A stretch of DNA of 35,291 nt from the IMG/VR virus record IMGVR_UViG_3300042691_007137, positions 1-35,291 of that record. One strand, 5' to 3'. The stretch comes from a virus. Position numbers and translations under genes: made by a program. Below are positions 9,001 to 17,900 of this stretch, in pieces. The notes under the pieces were generated by a model that was given only the letters and a program-made list of their open reading frames with translations, was not told the DNA's origin and made no database searches. Position 1 is the first letter of the stretch, and every line of letters starts with the position of its first letter.

Positions 9001-11342
9001 GTGATGGAAGAAACTATAAATATTCTCGTAGAATTTACATTACTGCAGAGATAACTGTATTTAGAGCTGAGGATGTTATTATATTTGAGACAGAGCCTTC
9101 TGACTCTTTGCCGGATGTATTCTTTGAAAATGAGTTGTCATTTGAGATTGATGAAAATGGAAACCACATGGGTAATATCCAAAATCAAGATATTGCGGGT
9201 GGTATTCCGGCTATTATTGATACTCAGTTTTTTAACTGTTTTGCTTTTGGAAACGGAGCTGAGAGCTATAAGATAAGAGACTCTATAATTGGAAGACCTT
9301 TTAATTTTGGAGAAAGAGTAACTACTGTTGCCGAGCAAGACTATAAAGAGTCTGACCGTTTCTCTGACATTACTTATAGTGGAGTTTACAATGAAGAGAG
9401 CAACCTCAATAAGTTAAATGAATTTAACAAAGGGTTGTCTAATTACAAAAACTGCGAGGCATCTTTTGGTGAAATATTTTTATTGGATGCGAGAAGCACC
9501 GACGTACTTACTTTGCAAGAGGATAAAATATCTTACGTTTTAGCGGGTAAAAACTTGCTGTCTGATGCAAGTGCTGGAAATATAATTACAGCCACTCCAG
9601 AGGTCTTAGGAACGCAAATATCGAGAACTGAGAAGTATGGTATAAGTTTTAATCCTGAGAGTTATGTTCAATGGGGAGCAGACAGATATTTTACAGACGT
9701 AAAAAGAGGAGCTGTTATCCATTTGAAAGGAAGTGAAGCTCAGTCTGACCAATTGTTTGTTTCTTCTGAAGACAGCATGAGAACTTGGTTTAGAGATGAG
9801 TTTAATGCATCTTTCAATACTCAGAAATTAGGAGGGTTTGATCCTTACATGAATGAATATGTTTTGGCTTTAAATGACAGACCTCTGCCGGTAAATCAAC
9901 AATGTTTGAATTGCGGTATCTCACAAACATTTACATTGTCTGTAAATGAAGAGGTTTCTAAGGAAATGGTTTATTGCGTTGACTTAGGGGCCGTAGTTGG
10001 ATTTACTGAAATCAGTTGGTTGTTTACCAGCGTGGAAGAAGGAGCTACGTTACAAGTTAGCGTTGATTATAACGGAGTTATTGAAGACTCGTTAGCTACA
10101 GATGAGAATGGAAGTATATCCTTCAATAAAAACTCAGTTAGCGTAGAGACCGCAGAGATAACACTTACCTACACAGGAGACATGGTTGTTTCGGTATTGG
10201 TAAATTGTCCTAATACTGAGGAAATGACTATTGTAGAAGTAGTCCTTACTAATGATTCAGAAGGAGGCCAAACAATTCATACTCAGTATCGATATACTGA
10301 TGGTGCTTTTATTGGACCTTTATTCTCTAACTTAGTTCTATTCTCAACAGGAGCTGAAACACCACTTGTGTCGAGATACAATTTATTAAGCGGCATAGTT
10401 GGAACAGGAGGCTTCCCTCAAGAGGATAGTATCATGAGACTCTATACCAATAAAATATCTCCTGATGATTATGTTTTTGACATAGCACAAGATAAGTTTA
10501 GGTATTTGAGAACTTCCGTATTGTATGAAAACAATAGCGTTGATATTGAAAGTTTGATAACTGCATCTTCTTTGGCCACTCCTATATCTGGTGCAACGCC
10601 TGTATACTATGCAGATTTTACTGTTCCGGAAAGTGTAAATGGACAATATCTCTACTTGATATGGGACTTAAGAGACGCAATATCTACAGAGCTTTGTTTT
10701 GGAGAAGCATTAATAAATGCTTGTTGTGGGTGTATTCCAGATTTTTATTACTTGAACGCATCGTTTGCAGATTCTACATCTATATTTACAGATGCTAATA
10801 TGACTACTTATGCTGATAATGGTTTCTATACTTTTGAAGGAACGGTTAGAGAATTAGTAGATGGAGTCTTATTGCCTGCGCAAACTTGTGGAAACTGTGA
10901 GCCTTCTGTTTATTGTTTTGAGATTCCTTTAGATGTATCTTACACAATATCTTATATTGATGAATTTGGTGAAACAACGGAGATAACCGGTCTTGGTGAT
11001 GACTCACTAATTTCTGTAATAGCTATAGTTATACTTAGCTATGAAGGAGCTATATTAGTTGACTGTAACACAGAGCCGGCATTGAGAAGTGATATTGGAA
11101 TAGTAGATCCAGAGGTTGTAGATGGTTGCTCAGAAGCTCTTGAAATCCCTATTTTTATAGTAACTAGCGTTACAGGAGAAATTAATAGTGGTGATGTTGC
11201 TTGCAATTCAGAAGATCCTTTAGATACATTTGATGGAGGAGGATTATACTATAGACTATCTTTAGATTCTGATCCTTCAAATTCAAAAGTATGTTTGGTA
11301 GGAGTTGATGGTGTTATAAGTGTTTATTCAATCTGTTTTTAA
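6066..11342 (+). CDS. Large tail structural protein (muzzle/stabilisation-type), 1758 residues
   Basis: The N-terminus (LTRNFIAGRMNKVVDQRLLP, then GEYVDAMNIRMGSTEKSEVG) is the signature I recall for the big tail-barrel proteins of marine podoviruses and the muzzle-type protein of crAss-like phages. The equivalent protein in T7 would be the nozzle, gp12. The sequence is almost entirely beta-rich. Residues about 884-950 hold a beta module shared with the 315-residue protein. The C-terminal third carries cysteine pairs in a repeat-like setting: CLNCG near 1279, ACCGC near 1552 and CGNCE near 1607. Each of the first and last begins a beta segment that ends in a (V/I)LVNC- or ILVDC-type strand. 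This suggests appended small beta domains, perhaps exposed and host-facing. No signal peptide is present. The role as a virion component is well supported, the exact place in the tail less so. Confidence 0.72.
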   Translation: MANLTRNFIAGRMNKVVDQRLLPEGEYVDAMNIRMGSTEKSEVGVITNTKGNTSLTKLAYIDGTPLSVNARCIGAIDDSARETIYWFVHDPSFTTTESGANPTGKLDLLVSYNVLTEILTYHIVSMNDGGDVNTTLNFNPSYLITGINLIEDLLFFTDDYNQPRFINIKRNYPNPVLNIDALNAESILVIKKPPTQSPLVYPIVTSGQENYLETRFVCFAYRYRYIDGEYSATSQWSAPAFIPRQFSFSTSSVLNEGMTNLCNAAIVKYNSGGPLVVGIDLLFKQSENNIIKVIQKIDKAEDGLADNTEYEISFNNSKIFTILNEAEILRLYDNVPLLAKAQTIMGNRLMYGNYVEGYNLIDKYGQPTRFEYSTELIFEEIGSIDVIDDTETGLYNIDPSETPDLNIGESIITFDLTDRPLVEGASIFLNITINHASFSGTDPFPSNETENVEYSFSFLLTRDYSSVYELATSAEFLNSVGTLLNILPVSTTTPGQDTSCAGITFTDSFNCLLPQSLGDGVDIYFKYGSGIDGILEPIRIITSPGSNIIGLQFPAMEYVDDITTPTKRIYEYYKVIFASVVFQEIANPRSLHSNRGYEIGIVYMDEFNRATTALVSPYNAEYIPCGYSTRKNMIHVTIPVTQIAPKFAKRYKFVIKPDEERYETIYSFLYFTNPETNEVWLLLEGENMQKVENGDRLIVKADSDGPAFSCIYTTVLDKQAQPSGFLEIPTEEDPDVNINVPAGLYIKLRPNNFNLFQEENAIIAPGRIRRWASGGDHLQMPYPMNIEGTDPDNPTWTFLDYSVPAGSKIDWKVDWNRAGVGGNCLPRGYNLEKVYTSSADYENMYEWFLGENIQLTINSGTDKGDDETNVFIPGLNRRLDEDLLGTTTGTAAFRLIDSTATFITDGVVAGVKVNAGGIFGSTEVESVVSETELILERNIFTSGMPYRLIWENGDINFWRFYRDTVTNELQIWFSSTFSCDGRNYKYSRRIYITAEITVFRAEDVIIFETEPSDSLPDVFFENELSFEIDENGNHMGNIQNQDIAGGIPAIIDTQFFNCFAFGNGAESYKIRDSIIGRPFNFGERVTTVAEQDYKESDRFSDITYSGVYNEESNLNKLNEFNKGLSNYKNCEASFGEIFLLDARSTDVLTLQEDKISYVLAGKNLLSDASAGNIITATPEVLGTQISRTEKYGISFNPESYVQWGADRYFTDVKRGAVIHLKGSEAQSDQLFVSSEDSMRTWFRDEFNASFNTQKLGGFDPYMNEYVLALNDRPLPVNQQCLNCGISQTFTLSVNEEVSKEMVYCVDLGAVVGFTEISWLFTSVEEGATLQVSVDYNGVIEDSLATDENGSISFNKNSVSVETAEITLTYTGDMVVSVLVNCPNTEEMTIVEVVLTNDSEGGQTIHTQYRYTDGAFIGPLFSNLVLFSTGAETPLVSRYNLLSGIVGTGGFPQEDSIMRLYTNKISPDDYVFDIAQDKFRYLRTSVLYENNSVDIESLITASSLATPISGATPVYYADFTVPESVNGQYLYLIWDLRDAISTELCFGEALINACCGCIPDFYYLNASFADSTSIFTDANMTTYADNGFYTFEGTVRELVDGVLLPAQTCGNCEPSVYCFEIPLDVSYTISYIDEFGETTEITGLGDDSLISVIAIVILSYEGAILVDCNTEPALRSDIGIVDPEVVDGCSEALEIPIFIVTSVTGEINSGDVACNSEDPLDTFDGGGLYYRLSLDSDPSNSKVCLVGVDGVISVYSICF

Positions 11343-11354
11343 TAAAAGTAAATT

Positions 11355-12170
11355 ATGAATTATACATTATCATACAACGAAGATGTAAAGGGTTGGCCTT
11401 CTTTTTATTCCTATGAACCGGATTGGATGATAGGAATGAACAATTATTTCTATACCTTCAAAGGAGGAGACCTTTATCGCCACAACGTAAACAATAGTAG
11501 AAACACATTCTATCAAGATTGGTGGACAAAGATGATGCAGCCAAATAACGCATTTAAACCATCTACAATAACGAGTGTGTTTAATAATGCTGTACTGGAG
11601 AACAAGCTATTCAAAACTCTAAATTTAGAGGGCGACTCTAAGTGGGGAGCCACGCTTGAGACTGACCTTCAGTTCTCAGGATTTATATTGGACTCTTGGT
11701 TTGAGAAGAAAGAAGCTTCTTTCTATGCGTTTGTTCGAAATAACTCCAATGGTGAGTTTGCTCTTAGAAGTTTAAATGGAATAGGGAACAGCCTTACGGT
11801 TGTTGGAGCCGGAACTAACACTGCTCAAGTAAATTTCAGCATATCACCATTGGTGTCAATTGGGAATATAATTAGCATTGGAGACTACGTTTACTTTGGA
11901 CATCCTAACCCGGTGTTTGCCGGCATGGTGGTTGACATTATCGTTGACTATCCGGCAGGGGTAAACCGAATTATTGTAAATAACAATATGCTTACTCCAC
12001 TGACTACTCCTATACCTGGGAATGTGAATTATTTCTTGTATGTGAAAAACTCTGTAGCGGAGTCACATGGAGTATTGGGCCACTATTGTACCTTTAAACT
12101 TGAGAACACATCAAGTGGAGAAGTAGAGTTATTTGCAGTAGAGTCCAATGTGATGAAAAGTTTCCCTTAA
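11355..12170 (+). CDS. Virion-associated structural protein, 271 residues
   Basis: The N-terminal 60 residues (YTLSYNEDVKGWPSFYSYEP, then DWMIGMNNYFYTFKGGDLYRHN) form a pattern that I recall from structural modules of several marine podoviruses, always next to the large tail protein. The remainder is beta-rich and includes a Val/Ile-rich segment at about residues 150-215. The gene begins 12 bases after the large tail gene and ends 21 bases before the next ATG. No enzymatic motif is visible. A tail accessory or receptor-proximal role is possible, but only the virion association can be inferred. Confidence 0.62.
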   Translation: MNYTLSYNEDVKGWPSFYSYEPDWMIGMNNYFYTFKGGDLYRHNVNNSRNTFYQDWWTKMMQPNNAFKPSTITSVFNNAVLENKLFKTLNLEGDSKWGATLETDLQFSGFILDSWFEKKEASFYAFVRNNSNGEFALRSLNGIGNSLTVVGAGTNTAQVNFSISPLVSIGNIISIGDYVYFGHPNPVFAGMVVDIIVDYPAGVNRIIVNNNMLTPLTTPIPGNVNYFLYVKNSVAESHGVLGHYCTFKLENTSSGEVELFAVESNVMKSFP

Positions 12171-12176
12171 TTTTAA

Positions 12177-12184
12177 TATCTTTG
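12177..12184 (+). promoter_or_regulatory. Bacteroidota-type -7 promoter element (TATCTTTG)
   Basis: TATCTTTG matches TAnnTTTG and is identical to the -7 element of the stronger promoter at 32176-32206. It lies only 7 bp before the ATG at 12192, so a transcript from it would be leaderless or nearly so. No TTG occurs at the -33 distance. Confidence 0.4.
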
Positions 12185-12191
12185 TATCACT

Positions 12192-12596
12192 ATGGGATTA
12201 AACATTAGACCTCTTAACGCGAACGACTACCAAGATATTCTTGTAGATTGGTGGGCTCAATGGGAGTGGGTTGCTCCTGAAAGGGATTTTTTACCGGACA
12301 ACGGCACAGGAGGTATGATAGTTTTCGATGATGAAATTCCTGTTTGTGCAGGATTCATTTACATGACCAACTCAAAAGTTGCATGGGTAGATTGGGTTAT
12401 ATCCAACAAAGAATATAAAGGCGAGAGAAAAGAAGCGATAACAATGTTGGTTGAGTCTTTGACAAATATCAGCAAGAACTGCGGAAGTAAGTATGCTTAC
12501 GCCTTGATTAAAAACAAAAGTTTAGTAAAAACGTATGAGGAGCTTGGGTATATCCAGGCTGAATCATACACAAGTGAAATGATAAAATTACTATAA
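12192..12596 (+). CDS. Small GNAT-like acetyltransferase in the virion module
   Basis: This 134-residue protein starts with the NIRPLNANDYQDIL strand-helix typical of GNAT N-termini. It continues with a GGMIVFDDEIPVCAGFIYMTN beta hairpin, a central strand (KVAWVDWVISNKEYKG) and a helix (REKAITMLVESL-like, residues about 78-90). It ends in KNKSLVKTYEELGYIQAES, the usual GNAT C-terminal helix and strand. Family length is usual (about 130-150). The acetyl-CoA loop (Q/RxxGxG/A) is degenerate (KGERKEA), so activity is uncertain. Comparable short GNAT-like genes are common beside tail genes of marine phages, where the substrate is unknown. The next gene's ATG follows one base after the stop. Confidence 0.68.
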   Translation: MGLNIRPLNANDYQDILVDWWAQWEWVAPERDFLPDNGTGGMIVFDDEIPVCAGFIYMTNSKVAWVDWVISNKEYKGERKEAITMLVESLTNISKNCGSKYAYALIKNKSLVKTYEELGYIQAESYTSEMIKLL

Positions 12597-12597
12597 T

Positions 12598-13305
12598 ATG
12601 GGATTAGCAACAGGAATGGCGGTAGCAAGCTTAGGCTCGACAGTGCTAAGTACAGCAAATTCTTTTATTCAAGCAGACCAGCAAAGCAAGCTACAGAGAC
12701 GTGCGGAAGCTGAGGCGGCAAAAGCCATGGCAGAAGCTCGTAAAAGACTTGAGATAAACTTTGCTAAAATGAGGGCAATACAAAAAGAACCTTACGAACT
12801 ACAGAGAGAAGCTTTTCTATCTGCTGGAGCTCAAGCCATAGAGGCTGGAGTTGAGAGCGATAGAGGTCCTGAAACAACTGTGGGTAAAGTATTAATGGCT
12901 CAGAACGAAGCTCAGGCAGGCGTAAGAACCAATATGATTCAAGACATGGATGCTATTCAGAGAGAAATCATAGCGGAAGAAGCTAGGCTTAGAGACTTAA
13001 ATGTTCAGTTAGACTTGGGGGTAGTAGAGGGCGCAAATCTTGCAGCTAAAGACGCGGAAGAGGCTGCTGCTGCTGCTACACAACAAGGTTTTGAAGGGAT
13101 AACATCTGCAACTCAACAAGGATTGGCAATGGTTCCATTATTCGCTAAAAGAGATGATCCGGCAGTAATAGAGGGATTGTCCTCTGCTCCATTAGTTAAT
13201 AATAAAACTCAAAATTTACCTTCGGCTAAATTTCCAACATCTGCTCAATTAAACCCTATAACCAATCCACTGTATGGAATGAACTTTAGCGGAGTTGGAT
13301 TCTAA
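12598..13305 (+). CDS. Internal virion protein, small ejectosome component (T7 gp14-like)
   Basis: The protein has 235 residues. Residues 1-25 are a hydrophobic, Gly/Ala/Ser-rich stretch (MGLATGMAVASLGSTVLST) that could insert into a membrane. A long Ala/Arg/Glu coiled coil follows (about 30-160), then a flexible Ala/Gln-rich part (EEAAAAATQQGFEGI) and a Pro/Asn-rich tail. T7 gp14 and its many analogues have this plan: a hydrophobic N-terminus, an amphipathic helical body and a position directly before two larger internal proteins. In T7 this protein forms the outer-membrane pore for DNA entry. The family link is based on architecture and gene order, not on a recognised sequence motif. Confidence 0.62.
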   Translation: MGLATGMAVASLGSTVLSTANSFIQADQQSKLQRRAEAEAAKAMAEARKRLEINFAKMRAIQKEPYELQREAFLSAGAQAIEAGVESDRGPETTVGKVLMAQNEAQAGVRTNMIQDMDAIQREIIAEEARLRDLNVQLDLGVVEGANLAAKDAEEAAAAATQQGFEGITSATQQGLAMVPLFAKRDDPAVIEGLSSAPLVNNKTQNLPSAKFPTSAQLNPITNPLYGMNFSGVGF

Positions 13306-13320
13306 TAATCAATAAAAACT

Positions 13321-14928
13321 ATGGCAAAGACTTTTTATAAGTACGCAGAGAGAGAAGCGGATGCATACGTAAACTGGGCAGAGATAGGTCAGAATATGGC
13401 CGACATGTTCCAGGAGGAAAATCGTGTTCGAGAAGAGAAGAAGGCTGCTCTAGACCAAGCATCAAGAACATTGATGCAAGAGATTGCCAACAAGCCAATG
13501 GGAGAACACGAGAGCGCCAATATGGCCTCTATGGACTTAGCAGAAACTACTTCTAAAAACAACCTTATTCAAAAGGGATTGATGGAGAGAGGGCAGATAA
13601 CGCCTAATGATTATATGAAGTTCACCCAAAATACGAATGACAATATCAAAATAGCTTACAATAGTTTGAACGCCTATCAAGAGAACTTTAAGGAAGCAAT
13701 GGCTGGATATCAGGATGGTAAATACTCAGGACTACAACTTGAGGCCGGAGCGCATGCTGAGAAGTTTGGAGAGTGGAAGAATGTCGGATGGGTATATGAC
13801 TCAAAAGGCAATCTAATGATGGGAGTAAAAAAGACTGAAGTAATAGATGGAAAAACTGTAACCACATTGGACCAATCTCCGGGTAACTTAACTTCTGTTC
13901 AGGCTTTAAACGAAGGATTAAAAGCTAGGATTCCTATGGCTAAAATCGAAGAAGAGTCTGCTAAATTTGTAGCTTCATTAGGAAAAGATATAAGAAGTAG
14001 AATAATAGAAAGTGGATTTAATAAAACCGGAGCTATAATTACTACAGAAGATATTCTTGCTAAAAAATATGGAGAGGAAGAAACCGGTGCTTTATTTGAG
14101 TTTTTTACTGCAGAAAATCAATACATAAAAACATTAGCCGGACCACCTGAAAACCAAGCATCTATTCTTTTTGACAAGAAAAGGGTAGCTTCTAATGGAT
14201 TGCCTTATACCACTACGTATAGTGAGGAAGAGGCTAAGAAAAATCCTAACCTTATATTGAAAGTTTACAATCCTACTAACGGTAGAGATCAGTTCAAGAT
14301 ATCAGATGCTCAACAAAAAGAGATTGATGACTTCTTAAGAAACACTCTAAGAAGACAATATGGCTATGAAGAAAAGAAAACGGTAACAGCTCAGCTTGAA
14401 GAAAGTGCCGATGCAAAAGCAAAGGCCGAAGCTAAATATAGAGAGCAGGAACCTGCAGCTCCTAAACCGATTCAAAGCGGTATAGGATTTGTAACAGACG
14501 TTGATCCAGCAAATAATAAAACATATAATAAAGGAACAGCGCAAAACATAAGAGGTCTTGTTATTCCTATTAGCGAAGGGATTAGTGAGGTACCAGAGAG
14601 TTTAGGTTATAATGCACAGATAGGAGATCTTGAGCTAGTTGGATTTATTCAGGAAGGAGAAAAAACTACAGGAACTGAAGAGGATGTAGTGGTAGATAAA
14701 AAAGATGGCAAAACTAAAGAAGGAACAAAAACTCCTAAGAAGAAATACTTTACATTGACTTCCAAGAAACAAGGTCCTCGTATGGAGATTATAGTTAAGC
14801 AGATGGTTAATCCGGAAAGTCCAACAGGCGCGTTTTACACAAGCTTACAAGAAGCTGAAGAGGTTCACAAGAGAAAGCTTTACGGAGGGACAGCATCAGG
14901 TGGAGGTGTTAATTATCAAACAAAATAA
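13321..14928 (+). CDS. Internal virion protein, mid-size ejectosome component (gp15-like)
   Basis: This 535-residue protein is predominantly helical and charged, without signal peptide or membrane segment. The N-terminal 130 residues (YAEREADAYVNWAEIGQNMA, then FQEENRVREEKKAALDQASR) are helical. A central part holds a small beta region (NVGWVYDSKGNLMMGVKK) and a helix-rich region follows. Residues about 380-470 are Lys/Glu/Pro linkers, and the last 50 form a compact end (RMEIIVKQMVNPESPTGAFY). It lies between a gp14-like gene and a giant gene, the slot of T7 gp15, which builds the periplasmic conduit. Helical content and order support this. Direct sequence evidence is lacking. Confidence 0.5.
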   Translation: MAKTFYKYAEREADAYVNWAEIGQNMADMFQEENRVREEKKAALDQASRTLMQEIANKPMGEHESANMASMDLAETTSKNNLIQKGLMERGQITPNDYMKFTQNTNDNIKIAYNSLNAYQENFKEAMAGYQDGKYSGLQLEAGAHAEKFGEWKNVGWVYDSKGNLMMGVKKTEVIDGKTVTTLDQSPGNLTSVQALNEGLKARIPMAKIEEESAKFVASLGKDIRSRIIESGFNKTGAIITTEDILAKKYGEEETGALFEFFTAENQYIKTLAGPPENQASILFDKKRVASNGLPYTTTYSEEEAKKNPNLILKVYNPTNGRDQFKISDAQQKEIDDFLRNTLRRQYGYEEKKTVTAQLEESADAKAKAEAKYREQEPAAPKPIQSGIGFVTDVDPANNKTYNKGTAQNIRGLVIPISEGISEVPESLGYNAQIGDLELVGFIQEGEKTTGTEEDVVVDKKDGKTKEGTKTPKKKYFTLTSKKQGPRMEIIVKQMVNPESPTGAFYTSLQEAEEVHKRKLYGGTASGGGVNYQTK

Positions 14929-14933
14929 AAAAA

Positions 14934-17900
14934 ATGGACGAAGAAGTAATCAATGACTTATACAATAGAGCTAAATCTAAAGGATATACAAAAAGTAGAG
15001 ATGAGTTTGTAGGTCTATTGCATAAAGACAATGAAGTTTTTAATGATATGTATTCCTACGTAAAAAGTAAGGGATACAAAAAAGACGCAAATTCATTTTC
15101 TAATCTTGTAGGTAAAAAACAAGAAGAACCTTTAAAAAAAAAATCTTCTTTGGAGTCACCCGAACTTCAAGAGCGTCAAACAGCTACTACGGAATTACCT
15201 TCGGTCGATGGTTCTTTGGATACGCCTGTTATCGACAAGAAAAAGTTTAGCCTAACTGCGGAAGACTTAAAACAAATTGGTAAAAAACAACCAACCGACA
15301 TGTCGGGCAAACCTTTATTGCCATCACCTGATAAAGCAAAAGGATTTCTTGAAAAAGTAAAAAAAGAAAAAGAGGTAAGAACAGCTGAAGAAAAAAAATA
15401 CGGAGATATTTTTGACAAGCAATTAAATATGCCTAAACCATCTGAAAGTAGTTATCTTAAAGAAAGATTGAAATCTATTGACGATGACTTAATTAGCTAT
15501 GAGCAAGAATATGTTGTTCCTCAATTAAAATATCAGTTTGGAGATTTAGGATTCGAGTTTGAAGAGTCCGGTGTAATTGGCGACTATGTAAAGGTAACTG
15601 CTCCAAACAAAAAAACCATAGAAATATCTACTGATAATCTTTTCAATAGTAAATCAAAAGAGCAATCTGAAATCCTTAAGAAGTTTATAACAGAGAATAC
15701 TCCTGCCAAGGGGCTTTTTGTGTTGGAAAAAACTATGAAAGAACAGGATATTAAATTCAATTCAGAGAAGCAAGTTGATCAGTCTATAAAATCTATCACT
15801 AAAGAGGTATCTCTTTTGAATCAAAAGCAAAAAGAATTATTAACAAGAAAGGCACAGTTAGAGAAAGACATTGAGAATGTTAAATTAAACCCTACGCCTG
15901 AAGGAATACAAGCTATTCAGGATGTTATAGCTAAATTTGATGCCGACGTAAAATCTGTTCTTGAAGAGGAGAGTTCTGTAAAATCAAAAGGACTAAAACT
16001 AAATCAAGCTGTTGCTAAGTATGGTATACAAAAAGCAAAGCAAGGAAGTTGGTCAGGAGGGATTTGGGACTCAATCAACAGAGGTATAGGAAAAATAGCG
16101 TCAGGTACTACTAGCTTAGTAACCGATATAGCTACAGAAATAGCGCCAACTGGTTTTGGTATGAGTCAAAAAGACTTGAAAAATGTATCTACTGAAATAT
16201 CTAAACAAATAGGTGTTAAGCCACCATCAAGTCAACAGACAGTAGATGATTGGAAAAAAACATTAACTGAAGACCAACTTAACGAGTGGGAAGATAAGGT
16301 TGATGATTATATTAAAAAAGATATAAAATCAAAAACTCTTCCATACATACGTATAGGGGCCGAAGAAATATTTGGAGATCCAGCTACTACAACTCAATGG
16401 TCCAATTTGAAAAAAGAAGGCTTTTGGGGAGGAGCAATATTGGGAGTTGCAGAGTCTTTGCCAGCTATGATTGGCGGAGGGAATATTGCAGGTTGGGCAC
16501 AAAGGACAGCTCAGATGTATGCTCAAATCTCAGATGGTATCTCTGAAGAGATGGAGAACAATCCTGAGTTTGCCAACATTACAGAGAACGAGAAACTAGC
16601 AATCACTTTGCCAATTGGTATTACAAGTGCAGTGTTGGAGGCTTATGGACTAAGAAACGTATTAGCCAGCAAGGGTGTTATAAATAGCATTGCCATGTCG
16701 GTCTTAGGTAAAGTCGGGAAAGGTACAAGCGCAAAAACATTTAGAGAGTTGGTTCAAAATGAAGTTGAGTCTAAATTAGCTAGAGGATTAATTACCATTT
16801 CAGCGGCAGGAGTTGCCGAGTTTGAAACAGGTGCTGCTCAAGAATTATCTGAGACAGGATTCAAAGTACTGTACGACGAAATAAAGGGCAAGGATATGTT
16901 CAATACTCCTGACTCTAAACTTGATTTGGTAGAGAATGTTTTAGTGGCCGGAGCCCAGGAGGCTGTTGGAGGATTCTTATTAGGGATACCTTCCGGGGTG
17001 AGCGTGGCTTATTCTAAAAAGGGATTCTTAAATATGGACGACAGTACGTTTGAGACTTTCGCGTCAATGGCGAATGATACTAATATCCAAAGTGCATACA
17101 TAGCGAGTCTTAAGCAACAAATAACACAGGGCATTATAACTGAAAAAGAAGCCAAGGAGCAACTTAATGACTATAGAAACTCAGTTGGTCTTTATAGACA
17201 GTTACCGGAAGGGCTTACTACTCAGCAGAAGAAAGAGGCTATGAATCTTTTAAAAGAAAAAAGAGATTTAGAGAACTATGTTGAAGGTAAAGATCCATCG
17301 TTAGTTGTAAAAGCAAAAAATAGAATTGAGGAGATAAAAGAGTCACTAAATAAATTAAGCGAACAACCTTCGGCTGAATATATTATTAATGACAAGCAAT
17401 ACACAAAAGAAGAATTCCTAAATGAGTTGAAAGACAAGACTCAAGAGGAATTAAAAGCCATGAGTATTGTGGTTAACAATGACGAACAAACAGCAAAAGA
17501 TATTAACGAAAAATTCAAAACAGATGCCGTTCAAGAGCAAAAAACAGATGAAGGCGTGCTACAGCCAGAACAACCCGAAGTGGGATTGCAAGAAATGGAG
17601 CAAGGAGACCAAGTCAATCAAGTCGTTACCGAACAAGGTGTCCAAGAAGAAGTAGTAGGCATACCTGATGAGGTGTCCCAACCAATTGAGCTATCAGTAT
17701 CTCCTGAAGTAACTACTGAAGGACCGCCACCTGTTCCTGAAGGATTTGATATTGTGACAGAGCAAGCTCCTGCGGTAGAGGCTCCTGTCGTTGAGACAAT
17801 AAATCTAGAGCAAATAACTAAGAATTCATACGTAGATAGAATAAGTAGGAATATTATAGAAAAGGTTGGTAATAATTGGGTTGTTAAGACAGAAGTTGAA

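Noticed and set aside
10386-10646. 86-residue open frame on the minus strand within the large tail gene
   Set aside because: It is antisense to a well-supported long gene, has no operon context and no recognisable family.
17467-17655. 62-residue frame within the giant gene on the plus strand
   Set aside because: It is a lysine-rich frame-shifted shadow of the Gln/Glu-rich linker and has no leader of its own.
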